Positions 1-12,590 of a DNA stretch of 64,000 nucleotides are shown piece after piece (position 1 is the first letter of the stretch; each line of letters starts with the position of its first letter). Source of the stretch: Bryum argenteum (taxonomy: Eukaryota; Streptophyta; Bryopsida; Bryales; Bryaceae); the NCBI GenBank assembly GCA_037043015.1, contig CM073331.1, positions 3,803,501-3,867,500 on the forward strand, read 5' to 3'. Under the pieces are notes generated by a model. The model searched no databases, was not told where the DNA came from, and saw only the letters and a program-made list of their open reading frames with translations. The position numbers and the translations under genes are program-made.

Positions 1-427
1 CGAGAGAGAGAAGTAGTATTGCAAATCTCCTTGAAAACACTGCTCAACTCTCGTTGCGTACAAACGGTGATCGCTGTTTCTGTACTTAGTGCGTCTGCTG
101 TTGGAGCTAGCCTGCATGTGCAAAGGTAAGAGCACTGAAACTCAAGTATAATAGGAAGACCTTCTTGATTCAAGTCAAAATTCATCGAAAAACATGCACG
201 ACTTAGTCTACAAAATCAGGAGAACTTTACTTCTGCACAACCTTCCACAAATGAACACGTGGAGTTTTCATTAAGCTTTTCTGACTTATTCCAGAACATC
301 CTGGTAGAGAGCTTGGTGATTATTCGACATGAGCTAGTCTTCACTATACCAGATATCATATATGACCCTTTCTCTTTACCGAGGGTAGTTTAATCCAGAG
401 TAGGTTGCGAATGACAAGACATAGTAC

Positions 428-745
428 TTAAGTGTTGAGATTTGGCAAGGGAATAACACAATCACTTGCATTGAACATGATTCCATGCAAAATGATACAT
501 GACCTCCATGTAAAGAATCGACGAGGAATGAAGTTGAGATGGGACCTGACGTAGGGTTTGTCGTAGTCGAACTTCTTGGAGGGGCAAGTGCCCTGGTCAG
601 GACAGAGGACATTGTACTTCACTTTTTGGCAGGTAGTTCGGTTCGAATCGCCGACCAACGGCATGCACGACGACCTGGAGCAGCTCCCTGGTGCGTTACA
701 GCTTTGTAGAAGAGCTACATACCGGTAGACACATGCACAAGACAA
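428..745 (-). CDS. unrecognised cysteine-rich open frame, possibly an exon
   Basis: An open frame of about 105 codons encodes a protein with about ten cysteines, most in its first 60 residues, including a CSRSSC-like cluster followed by a VLCPDQGTCP stretch. The spacing looks like a secreted or extracellular domain, but I do not recognise the family. No signal peptide lies at its own start. A signal-peptide-like frame sits upstream on the same strand at 1,691-1,897, so the two could be exons of one secreted protein; I could not trace clean splice junctions between them. It could also be chance coding. Confidence 0.18.
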   Translation of the reverse strand: MSCACVYRYVALLQSCNAPGSCSRSSCMPLVGDSNRTTCQKVKYNVLCPDQGTCPSKKFDYDKPYVRSHLNFIPRRFFTWRSCIILHGIMFNASDCVIPLPNLNT

Positions 746-1690
746 TGAATCACCACTTTCCTACATGAAATGATCGTCAGTGAATCAAACCATAGAAGTC
801 GAGGGACCGCATGGAAATTCGGAGACCTCTCTCGTATCACCCGGGGGTTCTACAAACCCGGTGTTCCTAAACCCCTGGTTTGAGGATATGGTTGGACGAG
901 AGGACGGAAGCTACTGATTTTAGCCTTCATCTTCTTCATGATTTCCTGCAACTAGAGAGGAAAAGTATGCAGTTTCCACCAAGCTCTTCAGGATCATTTT
1001 CATTTCCAGATTCTAGTGGAATGAGTCATCTTCATTGCACACTTATTCATTAGTGTTATCAAGAACATTATTTATCTTTTCCCACTCTTCCCGCCCTATC
1101 CCGATCTGCTGCTCCTACCGATTCGTAGAACTTGAAATACCGTCTATTTTGAATCGTTGGCCTGGGGTTACAATAGGTGACCCATGAAGCCTCTAACGTC
1201 ATCCTCATTAGGACCTGCTTCCTTCCTTGGTAAGTAGGTACAAAGTTGGATATCGTCCATAGCCTACCTTATTACCTAGTGTACTCCCAATCACTCCTAC
1301 AACTACCTCATGGAACAACGGGGCAATCAGAGTGAGTTTTCTTGCGTGATCAAAGTGGGTCCCTTAGGTATAATGATAACATCTGAGGGTGATGCAATGT
1401 AGGGCGTGTGCCAGAATGACATTCAGGTGAACAAACGAACTGTATTAGGCTGCTTTACTCCGAACACGTCTTAGTGCTTAGTTGTTTTCGACCTTCTTTA
1501 TCTTGGAGCGATACTCTGTTTTTGACTCTTGAGTTCGCAACAAGAAGCTAGAGTCTTTAATATCTCAAAGCTTTCACACGAATATGGTCAAAGGCAGAAA
1601 TTGAATTTAAAGCGTCCCAGGGAATGAAGCAAGTAGCGAGAAAATAATTGTCGGTATGGAAAAATCGATTGGAAACGGTAGGCTTTTCTA

Positions 1691-1897
1691 TCATCGAAAC
1701 AAAGAACAACGGAGTCTGTTGAGAACGTTCGTACCGCACTGATTCGCGGAACTGTTTTGCAGTTGAAGTTGCAAACTAGTCACTTGCCGCTCCTTTTCAT
1801 CCAGAATGTCTTCTGGACTTTGCTGCCCCACTGTCGGTTTCACTCGCTGCAAAGCCAACAACAAGCATACGAGTACTATCGCGTACTTCATCGCCAT
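1691..1897 (-). CDS. small secreted protein or first exon of a secreted protein (unknown)
   Basis: Starting at the ATG at 1,897, the frame encodes 68 residues. A short basic start (MAMKY) is followed by a hydrophobic core (AIVLVCLLLAL) and a plausible cleavage region before GQQSPED, which is a textbook signal peptide. The rest is polar, glutamine- and serine-rich with two cysteines and no recognised domain. An upstream in-frame ATG at 1,948 would bury the signal, so I prefer the internal start. It may be a free small secreted protein or the first exon of a gene extending toward 430. No function can be assigned. Confidence 0.3.
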   Translation of the reverse strand: MAMKYAIVLVCLLLALQRVKPTVGQQSPEDILDEKERQVTSLQLQLQNSSANQCGTNVLNRLRCSLFR

Positions 1898-1949
1898 GTT
1901 TCTAGCTCCGAACATCAATAAATTCGCACCTGCCATCTCAATCTGCACA

Positions 1950-2940
1950 CTTGCATATCCTCGTTATTTCGCGAAAACAGGGGAGCTAGCGGGGCGAAAA
2001 TGAAAGACGCAACAATCATCATACTAACTAGCACTGGTGAGTACAGCATGTATCGAACTATCGATCGATCGAAGCCTCGCAGAGAAGTGGGATTTTGACA
2101 CTGTCTTCTCTAGGTTCGAGAGAGGGACATTTATAGATAGAATGATACCGTGACTAGACACTCCGAAGCTCTCGGGCAAAAATATGGTAAATGTCGGTAC
2201 AGTTGGAACTCTGAGTCAGCTAGAGCATCCCCTTCAGATAGACTTTTCCGTTTGAACCTATGTATTGCTTCAATGCCAGATATCTGAAACCAACAGGAGA
2301 ATCAAAGTCAACATTGTCGAGGAAGGACAAGATTCGTAATATGTGACTGGTATGAGAGAATGCAATTGTCGGAGACTGGTTGACCCTCTTTCGGAGTCTA
2401 AATAATGAGTTCGACTACCATACACATATTTGACTCGGCACAGGAAAGGTGAGTCGATTAGGACTTAAATATTCCCTCTGTCTACCTGAAGAGGTAGATT
2501 TGAGAGAACCTACTGGACCACCGATTTGGCAGGATATCCCCCACGCTCGGACTTACCAGGCGTGGGGTCTTGGATGAATCTTGTCCGGGCCCGCAAGGAT
2601 GAGGGGTAAAAGCCCCCTATTTTTTTGTTGTTGATTGGAAAAATGAGACTCCCTGAACTAATGTGGGGTCTCTGATTCCAAATATAAACTCAGAAAAAAT
2701 AAAATAGGGCCGCAGGCTCTTTTTTAAAAAAGTAGGGAAAGAAGGCTCGAGGCATGGTAAGGTCCCAGCTTTGGGGATGTCCTGTCCACGCCCTGGACCA
2801 CTATAATGGGACAAAAGGGAGTAATACACAACACTGCATCATTTTGTAATTGAGGTACAATTATTTCCAAAGAGGATCCTACAGGCGCAATATATACAGA
2901 ATTACCTATGTTTGTTGTTTTGACTTTGATATAGTACACC
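1950..2940. other. no gene seen
   Basis: I see no convincing gene. The stretch at 2,520-2,800 is locally richer in G and C and has short clusters of C and G runs, but no open frame with recognisable content and no terminal repeats that I could pair. Confidence 0.5.
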
Positions 2941-3207
2941 AAAGTATATCTAGTTGACTAGTTCATGTAAGATTCAAAACTTGCGCACATAGTAACTTTT
3001 TTCATATCTTTCCAACACGACCATTCATGCTTCAAAATTCCTTATACATCAAGATATATTCACTCTCAAAGTTTCAATACACAATGAGGAGATAGTAAAA
3101 TTTGCCCAAAATTACAGTTTATTACCATATACTAGTATGCATGCCCTTAGAGCGATGCCACACCCACTTAACCCCTAAAGTTCCTTGGTGTATTTTAAAG
3201 ATTGAGC

Positions 3208-3484
3208 TTAACCCTTAAACGCCCACGATGTCGAAAAACGACATTTTGGATGTACATCAGAAACTTTGAAGAGCCATATCTTCTTCATCCGAGATCCGTT
3301 TTGGATGAAATCACTTGGATTAGGTTCCAAATCAAGTCCAGTTTGTGTTGTAAAATTTTCAAGCCCATACAATAAAGTATGAATTAATGGAATGCACTTT
3401 AGTGAAGACAACTCTTGTTTTTGGGTTTCCAAGCATGGGGCATGTATTACCATTGCAAGCCAATTATGTGAAAATTTTAAATAT

Positions 3485-3534
<50 letters not shown>

Positions 3535-4222
3535 CATGGTCATAATCTTAAGGTGATTCTTAACAACTTTGTAGTGAGAATTTTTTTGATCCAAATGCTT
3601 TTGCTATTGGATTTGCAATGATGTTTCGTCAACAGAAAAAGTGAGAAAATGGATGATATTTAGGGAGCTATACCTCCCTCATCCACCGTTGGATTTCAAC
3701 TCAATTTTTTGGGATGGCCTCCAATTAGAGTCTAGTCTAAGTGGTAGAAACCTTAACAAGATCGAAGATGTTTTGAAGATAAGGCATGAAATTAAATGCA
3801 AAGGGTCTAGTTTTGGACTATCTTTCCTTTGTAAAATGTTCGGTAGTTTTTACCATTGCATGGTTTTTATTTGAGCCAAGAATTTTTTTTTTTTATGAAT
3901 TTTTGTTGGGTAAAGGACTTATTAAGATGAAGGTGAACATCTTTCTAGTTGGTAGTTGTTTCATTGCAATAGGTATATTGGTAGCATTTCCACCTCAAAG
4001 TAAAAATGATGAAATTTTGCAGTTTGTTTTTGATATTAATATGTTATGATCTCCGGATCTATAAGGCCTCATGACTCAAATTTTGGTCCACATGATCTTC
4101 GATAAGTTTATTACAAGTTTGTACGGTTGAGATCTTAATAGCTTCTCTTGATTTTCATCTATGACGATTTTTATGGAAATGTGCTTTTCTGCTAAAAATA
4201 GGCTCCGGCGTTTAGGGGTTAA
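3208..4222. mobile_element. TTAA-flanked terminal-inverted-repeat DNA element, non-autonomous
   Basis: The left end reads TTAA then CCCTTAAACGCC (3,208-3,223). The right end reads GGCGTTTAGGGG then TTAA (4,207-4,222). The inner termini are inverted repeats matching at 11 of 12 bases, and TTAA stands outside both. TTAA duplication with CCC...GGG termini is the signature of piggyBac-type elements. A TA duplication (Tc1/mariner type) with ACCC termini cannot be excluded from one copy. The roughly 1.0-kb interior has no transposase-like frame and includes a 48-T run. Related sequence, partly in inverted order, occurs at about 6,950-7,900. Confidence 0.5.
3487..3534. repeat. poly-T run, 48 bases
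   Basis: An uninterrupted run of T lies inside the TTAA-flanked element. Its length is unlikely to be stable or exactly assembled. Confidence 0.9.
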
Positions 4223-6950
4223 AACCTCAAAACTATGAATTCCTACCTCTATGCACTTGCGGGAGTGTGAGCCAATTTTTTTTCATATTTTGAATTTCCA
4301 ACCGTAGGATCTTGTACACAAGACTGTATAGACTTGTTGTTCCAAAAAATGACGGTTGGATGTTTACCATTTGAGAGCTCGTAACATCCAAAGTTTGTCT
4401 CCCAAGTTCTTTTGGGCATTGTGACGATTGTTTTAGAGCTTTTCGGAGGTTGCCCTTGTAAAATTGGTATATTTTTTGATGTGATTCCCTTTGAAATTTC
4501 AGTAATGATTTGAGAATGAATATATTTCCCCCCTAGAAAAAAAACCTCAAAAAAATACTTTTTAAAGTTGGCTCATCTCGGCTCACAACCAAAGAATTTA
4601 CCTAGATGACTCATATATAGGAATTTCACTTTGCATATTTTACTACATACACTTTGCAGTATAAGGAGCATATAATAAAAATCTTAGGAAAAAATATTAC
4701 ATTTAACCACTTTATCTAGGGTGCCAAAAATTGCAAACACCCATTTTGGGCTTCGAGGAAGGTCACGGGTTAAATACTTTGACCATACCCCTCTTGTTTT
4801 TTAGCTAGATGTAAACTAGGCCTTTTTGTAAATTTTGGTGTTGTGAGGGCCATATTTGCTTGGAAATCCAATATCTTGGGATTTGTTCACATGATTCTTT
4901 TTTGATTTAAAACAATAATAATTAAAGAATAAAAAAAAGAAAAAACAAAGTTTTCTGGTACGTGTATAGAACGTATCAAGGTATGTTCTTACAATCTGGA
5001 TCTATAAGATAATTCTTTACAAGTCTTTTTAATTGTCAAAAACAAGCCATTAAATTTGAATTCAAACATACCTCCATGTGAAAATTCAAGTTTGTCTTTA
5101 GATTTTATGTATGAGGATAAACATTAAATGTACTTGTACCTACTTGCTTAGGTAAATAAATTGAAGAGTCTCAGATCATATTTACTTTCAAAATGGTTCT
5201 CGTGGGCCCCAAAGCCCCGAGTTACCTTTTGAAAACCAGACAAAAATAATTTTTTTCAAATTTGAAAATATTGACTTCACAAATGGTGGGGGAAGTTTAG
5301 TTTCAATGATTTTTTTTGGTTTGCAACAAAAACAAATAAAAACAATTCTGAGGGTAAAGTGTTGAAGTCATAGCTTTAGAGGTTAAAGGTTTGTAAATCA
5401 CTCAAGGCAAACATTCTTACCTTTGCATGATTACTTTAGACGTTTCTGTACATGGTAATAAAGCATGTAGACTAGAAATATCATGATTACTTTTTCCTTG
5501 TTCCTTTCACTTTGAACTATTGCTATAATTGTCTCGGAGAGTCGGAGTGCCATAAACAACAAAGTCTAAGCAATTAACTAAGAGGAGTACTCTTGCTTTT
5601 GATTTGGAATTCTAGTATATATAGGAGTTGAATCTTACTTAGGTGGAATGTAGAGTGTGTTGTTTACAACATTTCTCTATAAAATTTTCGTAACCAATTC
5701 AAGATAAGCTTACTATGAACTCAAAAGGACCAATCTCCCACAAACTTTGCTCATTCTCTAAATATGATTCCCTCGGCACTCTCCAATGAGCTTGCTTCAA
5801 CAAAGCGTGCACAATCATGAAGCATGTTACCTCACTTGACATGGTGAGACATGAACCTAATTTGTTGTACCTCACAAATTGCCCTTTGGGAAGATACCAT
5901 GGCGGGTATCTCCAAGACACCACTGTCTAGGTAGGAACTAGCATAGAGTGTTCACCCTGAGAGGAGTTAGTAGTCCCGCCATTGGTGTGATGACCTCCAG
6001 GCATACATCCAAGGATATGTCGAACAAACACTGTTTTCACGCCAGCCTCTAAACAGGTTGGAGTACCTCTTCTTCTCACCTAAGGAATTTTAAATAGTGT
6101 ACGTTCGGTTCGTACTAGTTGAAATCTCCCGCCACGATCATCCCGATTTCCGTTCACGTATTTGTTTAGAGTGTGCACAGTGGTCATAATACTCACTCGA
6201 GGGGTCGGGTGATTCCGAGAATGCTGTTGGTGTAGGAAGATATTATTCGATAATTTGGAATGACTATTGCGGTCGAAGTACCCATAACCACCAACATAAG
6301 AAATTTCGTCCATTTGTAGCTGGTCTATTTATAGTGGGTAATTTTTTCGAGGTGGCAAGATAGTTTTTAGGAAGGTTTGTAATTTTTTTATATTGTTTTG
6401 TAAAACCCATGAATTAATACAAATCTTCAAACAGTAAAGTACTGCAGGACCAGTAATCAACCTATAGGGTATGCAAAAACCACCTTAGTTGGTACAAATT
6501 TCCATTCATGATTCGACCCAAAATCACAAGCTTTTTTATTGTTTTGATTGGTCAGTTTGAATTGAGTGTTCTGACAATGCCGGGTTTTAGGTACTTCTAC
6601 CTTATTTGAAGATATTATTGGATGAACTTTGTCTGTCCGAATATCTCCAAGTGCAGACTTTTTCGTGCAGACATTCTGCAAAATACTGTATTGCCACTTG
6701 TACGTAGGGCTTTTAAGGGGTGGCTGCCAGCAGTCAGTACCCATATATAATGTTTTTGAACTTTTAATATCTATTTTGGTTATAGTATAGTGTATTTATA
6801 TTGAGTTTGTGAAACTCTCCTCGAAGTACATGTCCGGATCTTCATTAGCATGGATCAGTTGATGCCGAGGGTCTCCCTGGAAGATAACTTGGAGGACAAA
6901 GAATATCGGCAAAAAATTGGGGTTGGAGTGAATAAAGTGTCCATTCTACC
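4223..6950. other. AT-rich stretch with three minor open frames of unknown nature
   Basis: This region is mostly AT-rich and non-coding. Three minus-strand frames are the only coding-like content: 5,699-5,923, 6,080-6,313 and 6,457-6,744. The last (95 codons, several cysteines and lysines, natural stop) and the first two (possibly neighbouring exons of one decayed gene) match no family I know. None has a signal peptide or membrane segment. I would not call any of them a gene on present evidence. Confidence 0.3.
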
Positions 6951-6954
6951 TACC

Positions 6955-7900
6955 CTTAACTCCTAAAGTGGACATGGTCGTTTGGGGTTTGGGCAGCCAA
7001 TGGTTTACTAATTTTAGCTCGAATGAAGTTGTAACCTTGTGCCGGCTGTGGATTTTTTTCATACCTTTCCATAAAGTCATTTTGCACTTAAAAATTCCTC
7101 ATACTTTGGGAGATATTTACACTCAAAGTTTGAAAGTACTATTTGTAATTTGCCCAAAACTGTCCAACCTGCAGTATATGCTTCTTTATTCTTCAAATCT
7201 ATTACCCAAAATCAATCAAATTGTTGTAACTTCAAAAATTGACCTAAAAGTAAGATTCTACTTTTTTTTTCCAAGTTTTGTTTTTGGTACATGTAAAAAG
7301 GGTCTTAAGACATGATCTCATTGTTCAAATTTTTGATCCAATTATTCTTATTATTGGGTCTAAAATTTTACCACACACACTAGTCTTCATTTGGGACCCA
7401 ACCCAAGACTTAGTGATTTCACCCACTTTGGATGAAGAAGTTATGGCTCTTCACACTTTGTGCACTTCATCCACAATATCGTTTTTTGACATTCGGCACG
7501 TTTTGAGGTTAACTTAGAGGCAAAATGTGGCAAAGAGTTGCCTTCACTATTGAGTTATTATTATAGATATGAATAAATGGCATGCAATTCGTGAAGGCAA
7601 CTCTTGCTTTTGATTTTCAAAAATGGGGCATGTTTTACCATTGTAAGGCAATCATGGAAAATTGAATTTAAGAATTTTTATGAATTAGAGAATCATGATC
7701 TCAAGATGAAGGTTAACAACTTTATATTTGTATGATTTCTGATTCAAATAACTTTGGTATTGGATTTGCAGTGTTGTTTCTACAATGAAAAAAGAGAATA
7801 AATTAATAGTTTTTGAAGAATTATATCTCCTTCATCCACCATTGAATTTTGACTTTGTTTTGAGGGATGAGTTCCAATTTGAGTCTAGTTCATGTGGTAA
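6955..7900. repeat. second copy of the 3-4 kb repeat family, abutting the kinase gene
   Basis: Several blocks match the region around 2,970-3,880. Block 7,050-7,180 resembles 2,985-3,115 in direct order. Block 7,385-7,500 resembles 3,210-3,330 in inverted order. Block 7,750-7,900 resembles 3,600-3,755 in direct order. Divergence is high, so the copy is old. Its right edge lies inside the last codons of the thaumatin-kinase reading frame, so the repeat supplies the C-terminal residues and stop of that protein. Confidence 0.55.
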
Positions 7901-10135
7901 CCACTGCCCCATAAATTTATCAACTCTGAATCCAGTTGAATCCAATTGGCTATAGGAACCTGATTCAATGCTCTCATGATCTTGAGAATGCTCCTTATTC
8001 CGTGACTTCCGCCTAGAGAGTCTGCTCAAACCGGTGCTCAAGCTGGAGACGCAGAAACCTGAATTCTCTGAAGCGATTTCTAGAAAATCAAACTCTAGAG
8101 GTGGATCCTTCACTTCCACCGTTCCGTCCAACATCTGCATCACTTCCGCCATCGACGGCCTCGTTTTCGGCTTGTCCTGAATGCACCACATCGCAATCCT
8201 CACCACTTTCTTCACCTGCTCCCATTCCTCTGCACTCACCCTCCCGTTCAATTTCGCATCCACAATCTCATCCCAAGCTTGTATCTGCATCCGATCCACT
8301 GCCCAAGCTGGAAAGTACCACTTCTCCAAGATTTCATTCACCACAATGTTCTTCCGCCCACTCACAATCTCCAGGAGCACCATCCCGTAGCTGTAAACAT
8401 CACACTTCTCTGTGATGCCTGTTTGCAGCAGCCACTCGGGTGCCAAATAGCCCGGTGTACCACGCATCCTCGTGTCCACTTCGGTCAGTTCTCTATCGAA
8501 CAACTTGCACATTCCGAAGTCTGCCACTTTGGCACGGAACTGGTCATCCAACAGGATGTTCTGGGGCTTCACGTCCAGATGGATAATCTTGTGTCTGCAA
8601 TCACGGTGCAAGTAGCACAGCCCTTGAGCTGTGTCCGCAGCAATTTGGTAGCGCACTGCCCATTCAAGCACTGAATCACGAAACAGCCAGCGATCCAAGG
8701 AGCCATTCTTCAGAAACTCGTATACGAGTATTCGATGCGCACCCTGGGAGCAGATTCCTTGTAATCGCACAAGGCGAAGGTGATTGATACCTCCAATGGT
8801 GGCAACCTCTGCTCCGAACTCCTTATTACCTTGCTTGGAGGCCCCCAACCTCTTCACAGCCACTTTACTTCCATCAGGGAGATCTCCTAAGTAGACAGTG
8901 CCAAATCCGCCCTCACCGATGATCCTGGAGAAGTGATTGGTTGCAAGGTCAAGGGCATCGTAAGTGAATATTTGCGGTAGACCAGGTAGCGACTTTAAAT
9001 ATGTACTTCCTTCGTCCTCGCCCGGTTGTTCATCCTCATCAGGATTTGCTGAAATGAGTGTACGCCTTACCAAGCAAATAATCACGAGGATAGATATTAG
9101 GAAGACGAAGACAACTCCGCTTGCGATACAAACATCCAGCTTCCATCTACTGAAAGCAGTGCCATGACTACCAGAGGAAACCCAATTCGAAATTGAACTG
9201 TAAGTTTGATTTGGTGTTGGGCAGAACACAACTTCGTAATTGCTGCCAGTCGTACAATTGCACGAGGTTGCATGGTCCGCGGAGTAGGAATACGAATTTG
9301 GGCATGCATCTTTGAATTTCGTCGTTACGTTCGTAGCGTAAGCTCGTCTTCCGTCAATGTTTATGCAGCCATATCCAGGTGCACCACTCAGGACGTTCGG
9401 CGCTTGACAGAAGCTAGTCAAATTGGAGATGGTGCAGTTTGTTATTCTACACGTACTATTGTTGGAAAGAATCATGAGAGGTAAATTGTAAGCAACCTGC
9501 AAGCAAGACCATCGTCTACGAGAAAATCAGTCCAGAGACACCAATCATGCATATGTTCTTGTCTGCCAATTTCACAATAAACCTGAACTGTGGAAGAATG
9601 AGGTACCATGTACCACATTGCTCAGGACATAGAAATCCAAGTTTCGGAGTCCGATGTAGAACCAAGCGTGATTGGCCTGATTCCATGCGCTAAGTCCTTG
9701 AGCGCGATCTGCATCGTCACCTGGGAACCCCCAAATCATACCTCCATTCCACGAGGTACCCACATCTCTCTCACGGGCAAATCCGTCCTGAAGCGCATAG
9801 CACGTAACGTCTGATTCACTCGGACCTTGATCACATGCGGTGACAGTAAACGAACATCCATTGTGGACGTTGATCTTCGTTGCTGCACATACAAACCTCA
9901 CTTGCAATGTCATCATCGCATGTACATCGCTTAATATTCATCTACATTGATAAGTATAATCAGAAATTGAGAAGGCCCAAGGCACCAGGTCGCCAATGGT
10001 GATTAAATCATATGCGTGTCAAGGTATGGATTGACACAGTAGCTTATTATTAGATGAGATAAAAGACTTACCGACAACAGAACTGTTGTTTGCCATCAAC
10101 GAGAGCAGTGCGGCGACCAAGTAAATTTTCGCCAT
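7832..10135 (-). CDS. thaumatin-ectodomain receptor-like kinase (copy 1, apparently intact)
   Basis: Three exons give 665 residues: 10,135-10,072, 9,882-9,614 and 9,496-7,832, with GT-AG introns and a continuous frame. Exon 1 is a signal peptide (MAKIYLVAALL...). Residues about 22-204 resemble a thaumatin/PR5 fold, with INVHNGCSFTV, GGMIWG, LDFY, the YNLP block, DACPNSYSY and YEVVFCP. A membrane helix spans about 236-255. The cytoplasmic kinase has GEGGFG (305-310), VAVK lysine 326, HLDVKPQN with Asp419, DFG 437-439 and APE 463-465. HRD reads HLD, so it is a non-RD kinase as in many immune receptors. The kinase looks closer to G-type lectin SD2-5 kinases than to Arabidopsis PR5K. The role, perception of an extracellular ligand at the plasma membrane, is inferred. 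The last 22 or so residues come from the adjoining repeat. Three broken copies follow downstream. Confidence 0.85.
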
Positions 10136-10480
10136 TTCTGGAAAGCAAATGCAACCCTGCAACATTTGATCTCATGTTGCCAGGGCCGATGTTTGGACAA
10201 CACGAGAGGAGCTTGAATTCTGACCGGTGTGATGTCACATGTCCCATTTTCCTGGGGTACCTTCACCTTTTCGAGAAAATTACTTGACATGATTTAACGT
10301 GATGGCATGATGGACCAACATCATGCTAAGCTCGTACCAGTTGGTGTAGTTTTCGTTGACTCTGACCAAAAGAACTGTGGAAAGGTTGCTAAACCGCATC
10401 TACAACTTTACATTGAAGAACATCAGCCTTTGTTTGACTGACGACTTCCAGAAGTTCTGCCGGATCTCTTCATTTTTGAG
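10136..10480. promoter_or_regulatory. 5' flank of kinase copy 1, conserved among array copies
   Basis: This flank resembles 15,790-16,000 and 30,860-31,120. A run including the motif GACTTCCAGAAGTTCTG (about 10,441-10,457) is kept nearly unchanged in all three, although the neighbouring kinase copies 2 and 3 are broken. It lies between head-to-head kinase and SDR genes, so it is a candidate shared regulatory region. No TATA box was convincingly placed. Confidence 0.45.
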
Positions 10481-12204
10481 TTGATTAGAATATGAAAAGT
10501 CGCCAATACAAATTTAGTCAAGTCCCGTGCACACGGGAGATCAATCTCTTCCAACTTTCTACCAATTGCTTCAATTCAAGCGGCTTAAGTTTAGTTCATA
10601 ATTGCACCTTGCTTGAGTAATCGTAACATTGACCATGATGAGGGCAATTCACAATGAAGAGGAGATTGCAAATTATTCACATTCATGACAAAGGAGGGTT
10701 GCCCTCCGTAGAGCTTGACAGTGAGGTGTGATTATTTTTGCAATTCATTAAAAAAGAGATTCTTCATGTAAATTAGTGTCATATGCCAATATGTCTCATC
10801 CACTTCTAAAGAAAAATTCACTAATCACTCTTAGTTATGCATTCTTTCTGAGTCAGCCACTCATGAGGTGGAATGATAGTCCTTGCATTCGAACTAAGAT
10901 TTTTGCCGCAATTACTTACTATACATAAAAGACTCATAGCTGAACCATCAATGTAAATATATATACTTCATACAAAAAAATTAAGAAGATGATTGATTTG
11001 TAGAGAAGAGAGAACCTCAATTCTCAAAAATGTAATATTCTAGAAAAAATGGCACTTTAGGGGGATTAGAATTCTATTGGGAGTGAGGGTGATATTACAT
11101 ATACAGTGATCTAATGAAGATGAAATGGGTGCTTTGTAATGGCATTTGATATGCTAATTTAGAAGCACAAATCATTTGCTCCAAAAGTGATACTTTGTGA
11201 CAGAATGGGTAGTTTTGGGACGCCAAAATGAAAATTAGAATAAGTACTTTCATTTCAACGGAATTGCCTATGGAGGAGGTCAACATAGAGATTTACGTCT
11301 ACCATCAACTACTTTTCATTTCCACTCTACGGTCAATTACTTTTCCACCCATATTCAATGAAGCTAAAGATCAGAGTTAATTTTCATAACATTCTAAGCC
11401 CCCTAATTCTTCAAAATTTGTAAAGGCCTTTATATTTGGCCTTGAGCTTCGAGATCTTTTGGAAATGATTATGTTTATTTCTTACGAATATACTAATTAA
11501 AAATTCAACCTAAAGCACCATTGAGATTAAAAAGAAAGACATAAATATATTTTGTGGCTTAGATAACGGCTTTACAATATTAAATCTCACTCAACTTTTA
11601 CAGAGGAAAACAAGTACAAAATGCATGCCAAGAACCCACACCAATTATAGAATTTGTAACCAACAACTACTCATTGAATCGGAGTGAAAAAAGGTGCCAT
11701 TTTCTTCTCCGGAGTACATGCCTTCGTACTTCACGAAGTAATATACTAATATATGGCCATTATTGAAACTTCTGAAACGGAAAGTTTGTCAATTCACACA
11801 CAAAATTATTTCATTGCACCACATTTGGCGCAGTCACTTGAAGAGTTCTTGGTGGGCGCGAAACACGGTACAGTACCCGCTACAGTAGTGGAATAGTTTG
11901 TCGCATCTAGGTGCATAGCATATTGGGATCTCTGTATTTCACTGCTACGAGCCTTTCTCGGAGCCCCTCTGAGCCAATGGGATTTTTTCATCAAAATCCC
12001 TGGAATTTCCCATTTGGACCCCCGAGGACCGTTTTTGATAATATTGAATTCAAATTTGAGGTCTGCGACCCCAAATTACTCTGACAAGCCCTCTCCTTGG
12101 AATTTAAAGCCTACGCATCGAAAAATTAGGGGGCAATTTACCCATCCCCTCCCCGGCTGCCGAAAAACGCTCGTAGCACTAAAAGATCCAGCATATTGAA
12201 TGTG
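10481..12204. other. AT-rich intergenic insert specific to pair 1
   Basis: No gene is seen. The corresponding spacer in pairs 2 and 3 is only a few hundred bases, so about 1.7 kb has been gained here or lost there. I found no clear terminal repeats that would name an element. Confidence 0.4.
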
Positions 12205-12590
12205 TCTGTCTTGCATGAATGGAGTGTCGTTTTGGATCCTCAAAACGAGAAACATGTGTCTAATCCATTATTGATGTTATCCCATTCATGACAGTGGTGA
12301 TGTCTGGGCTTCCACGTTGATCGATCAGCAGCCAACTGAAGCTCTCCAGTTCTTCCAAAGATTCCCTTTCTGATCCTCCAAGCATTAACAGAACAATCAA
12401 ACTGCTGGCGAGCAGTGTGCGTGTGTTTGAAGCTTACGTTTCTTTCAATAGAACACCCGTTCCACATCCCACAGTGCATGCGGGAAGCCCTCAATTTGTC
12501 GAATCCTCCGATCTGAGAGTAATCGAAAGATCGACTGTCGACCGTTGCCTTTCTTCTTTGAATTGACGGCTCGCTGTTGGAGTACCGAAA
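12205..12590 (+). promoter_or_regulatory. conserved 5' region of SDR gene 1
   Basis: This block is homologous to 16,120-16,514 and 31,250-31,641. All three contain a CTTGCATGAATGGAGT-like start, a conserved stretch ending in TCGCTGTTGGA, and then the SDR start codon. Conservation runs right up to the ATG, so it contains the 5' UTR and proximal promoter. Confidence 0.55.

Noticed and set aside
8101-8674. Several plus-strand open frames over the kinase gene
   Set aside because: They are antisense to a strongly conserved kinase domain, and equivalent frames recur over kinase copies 2, 3 and 4 simply because those are homologous.
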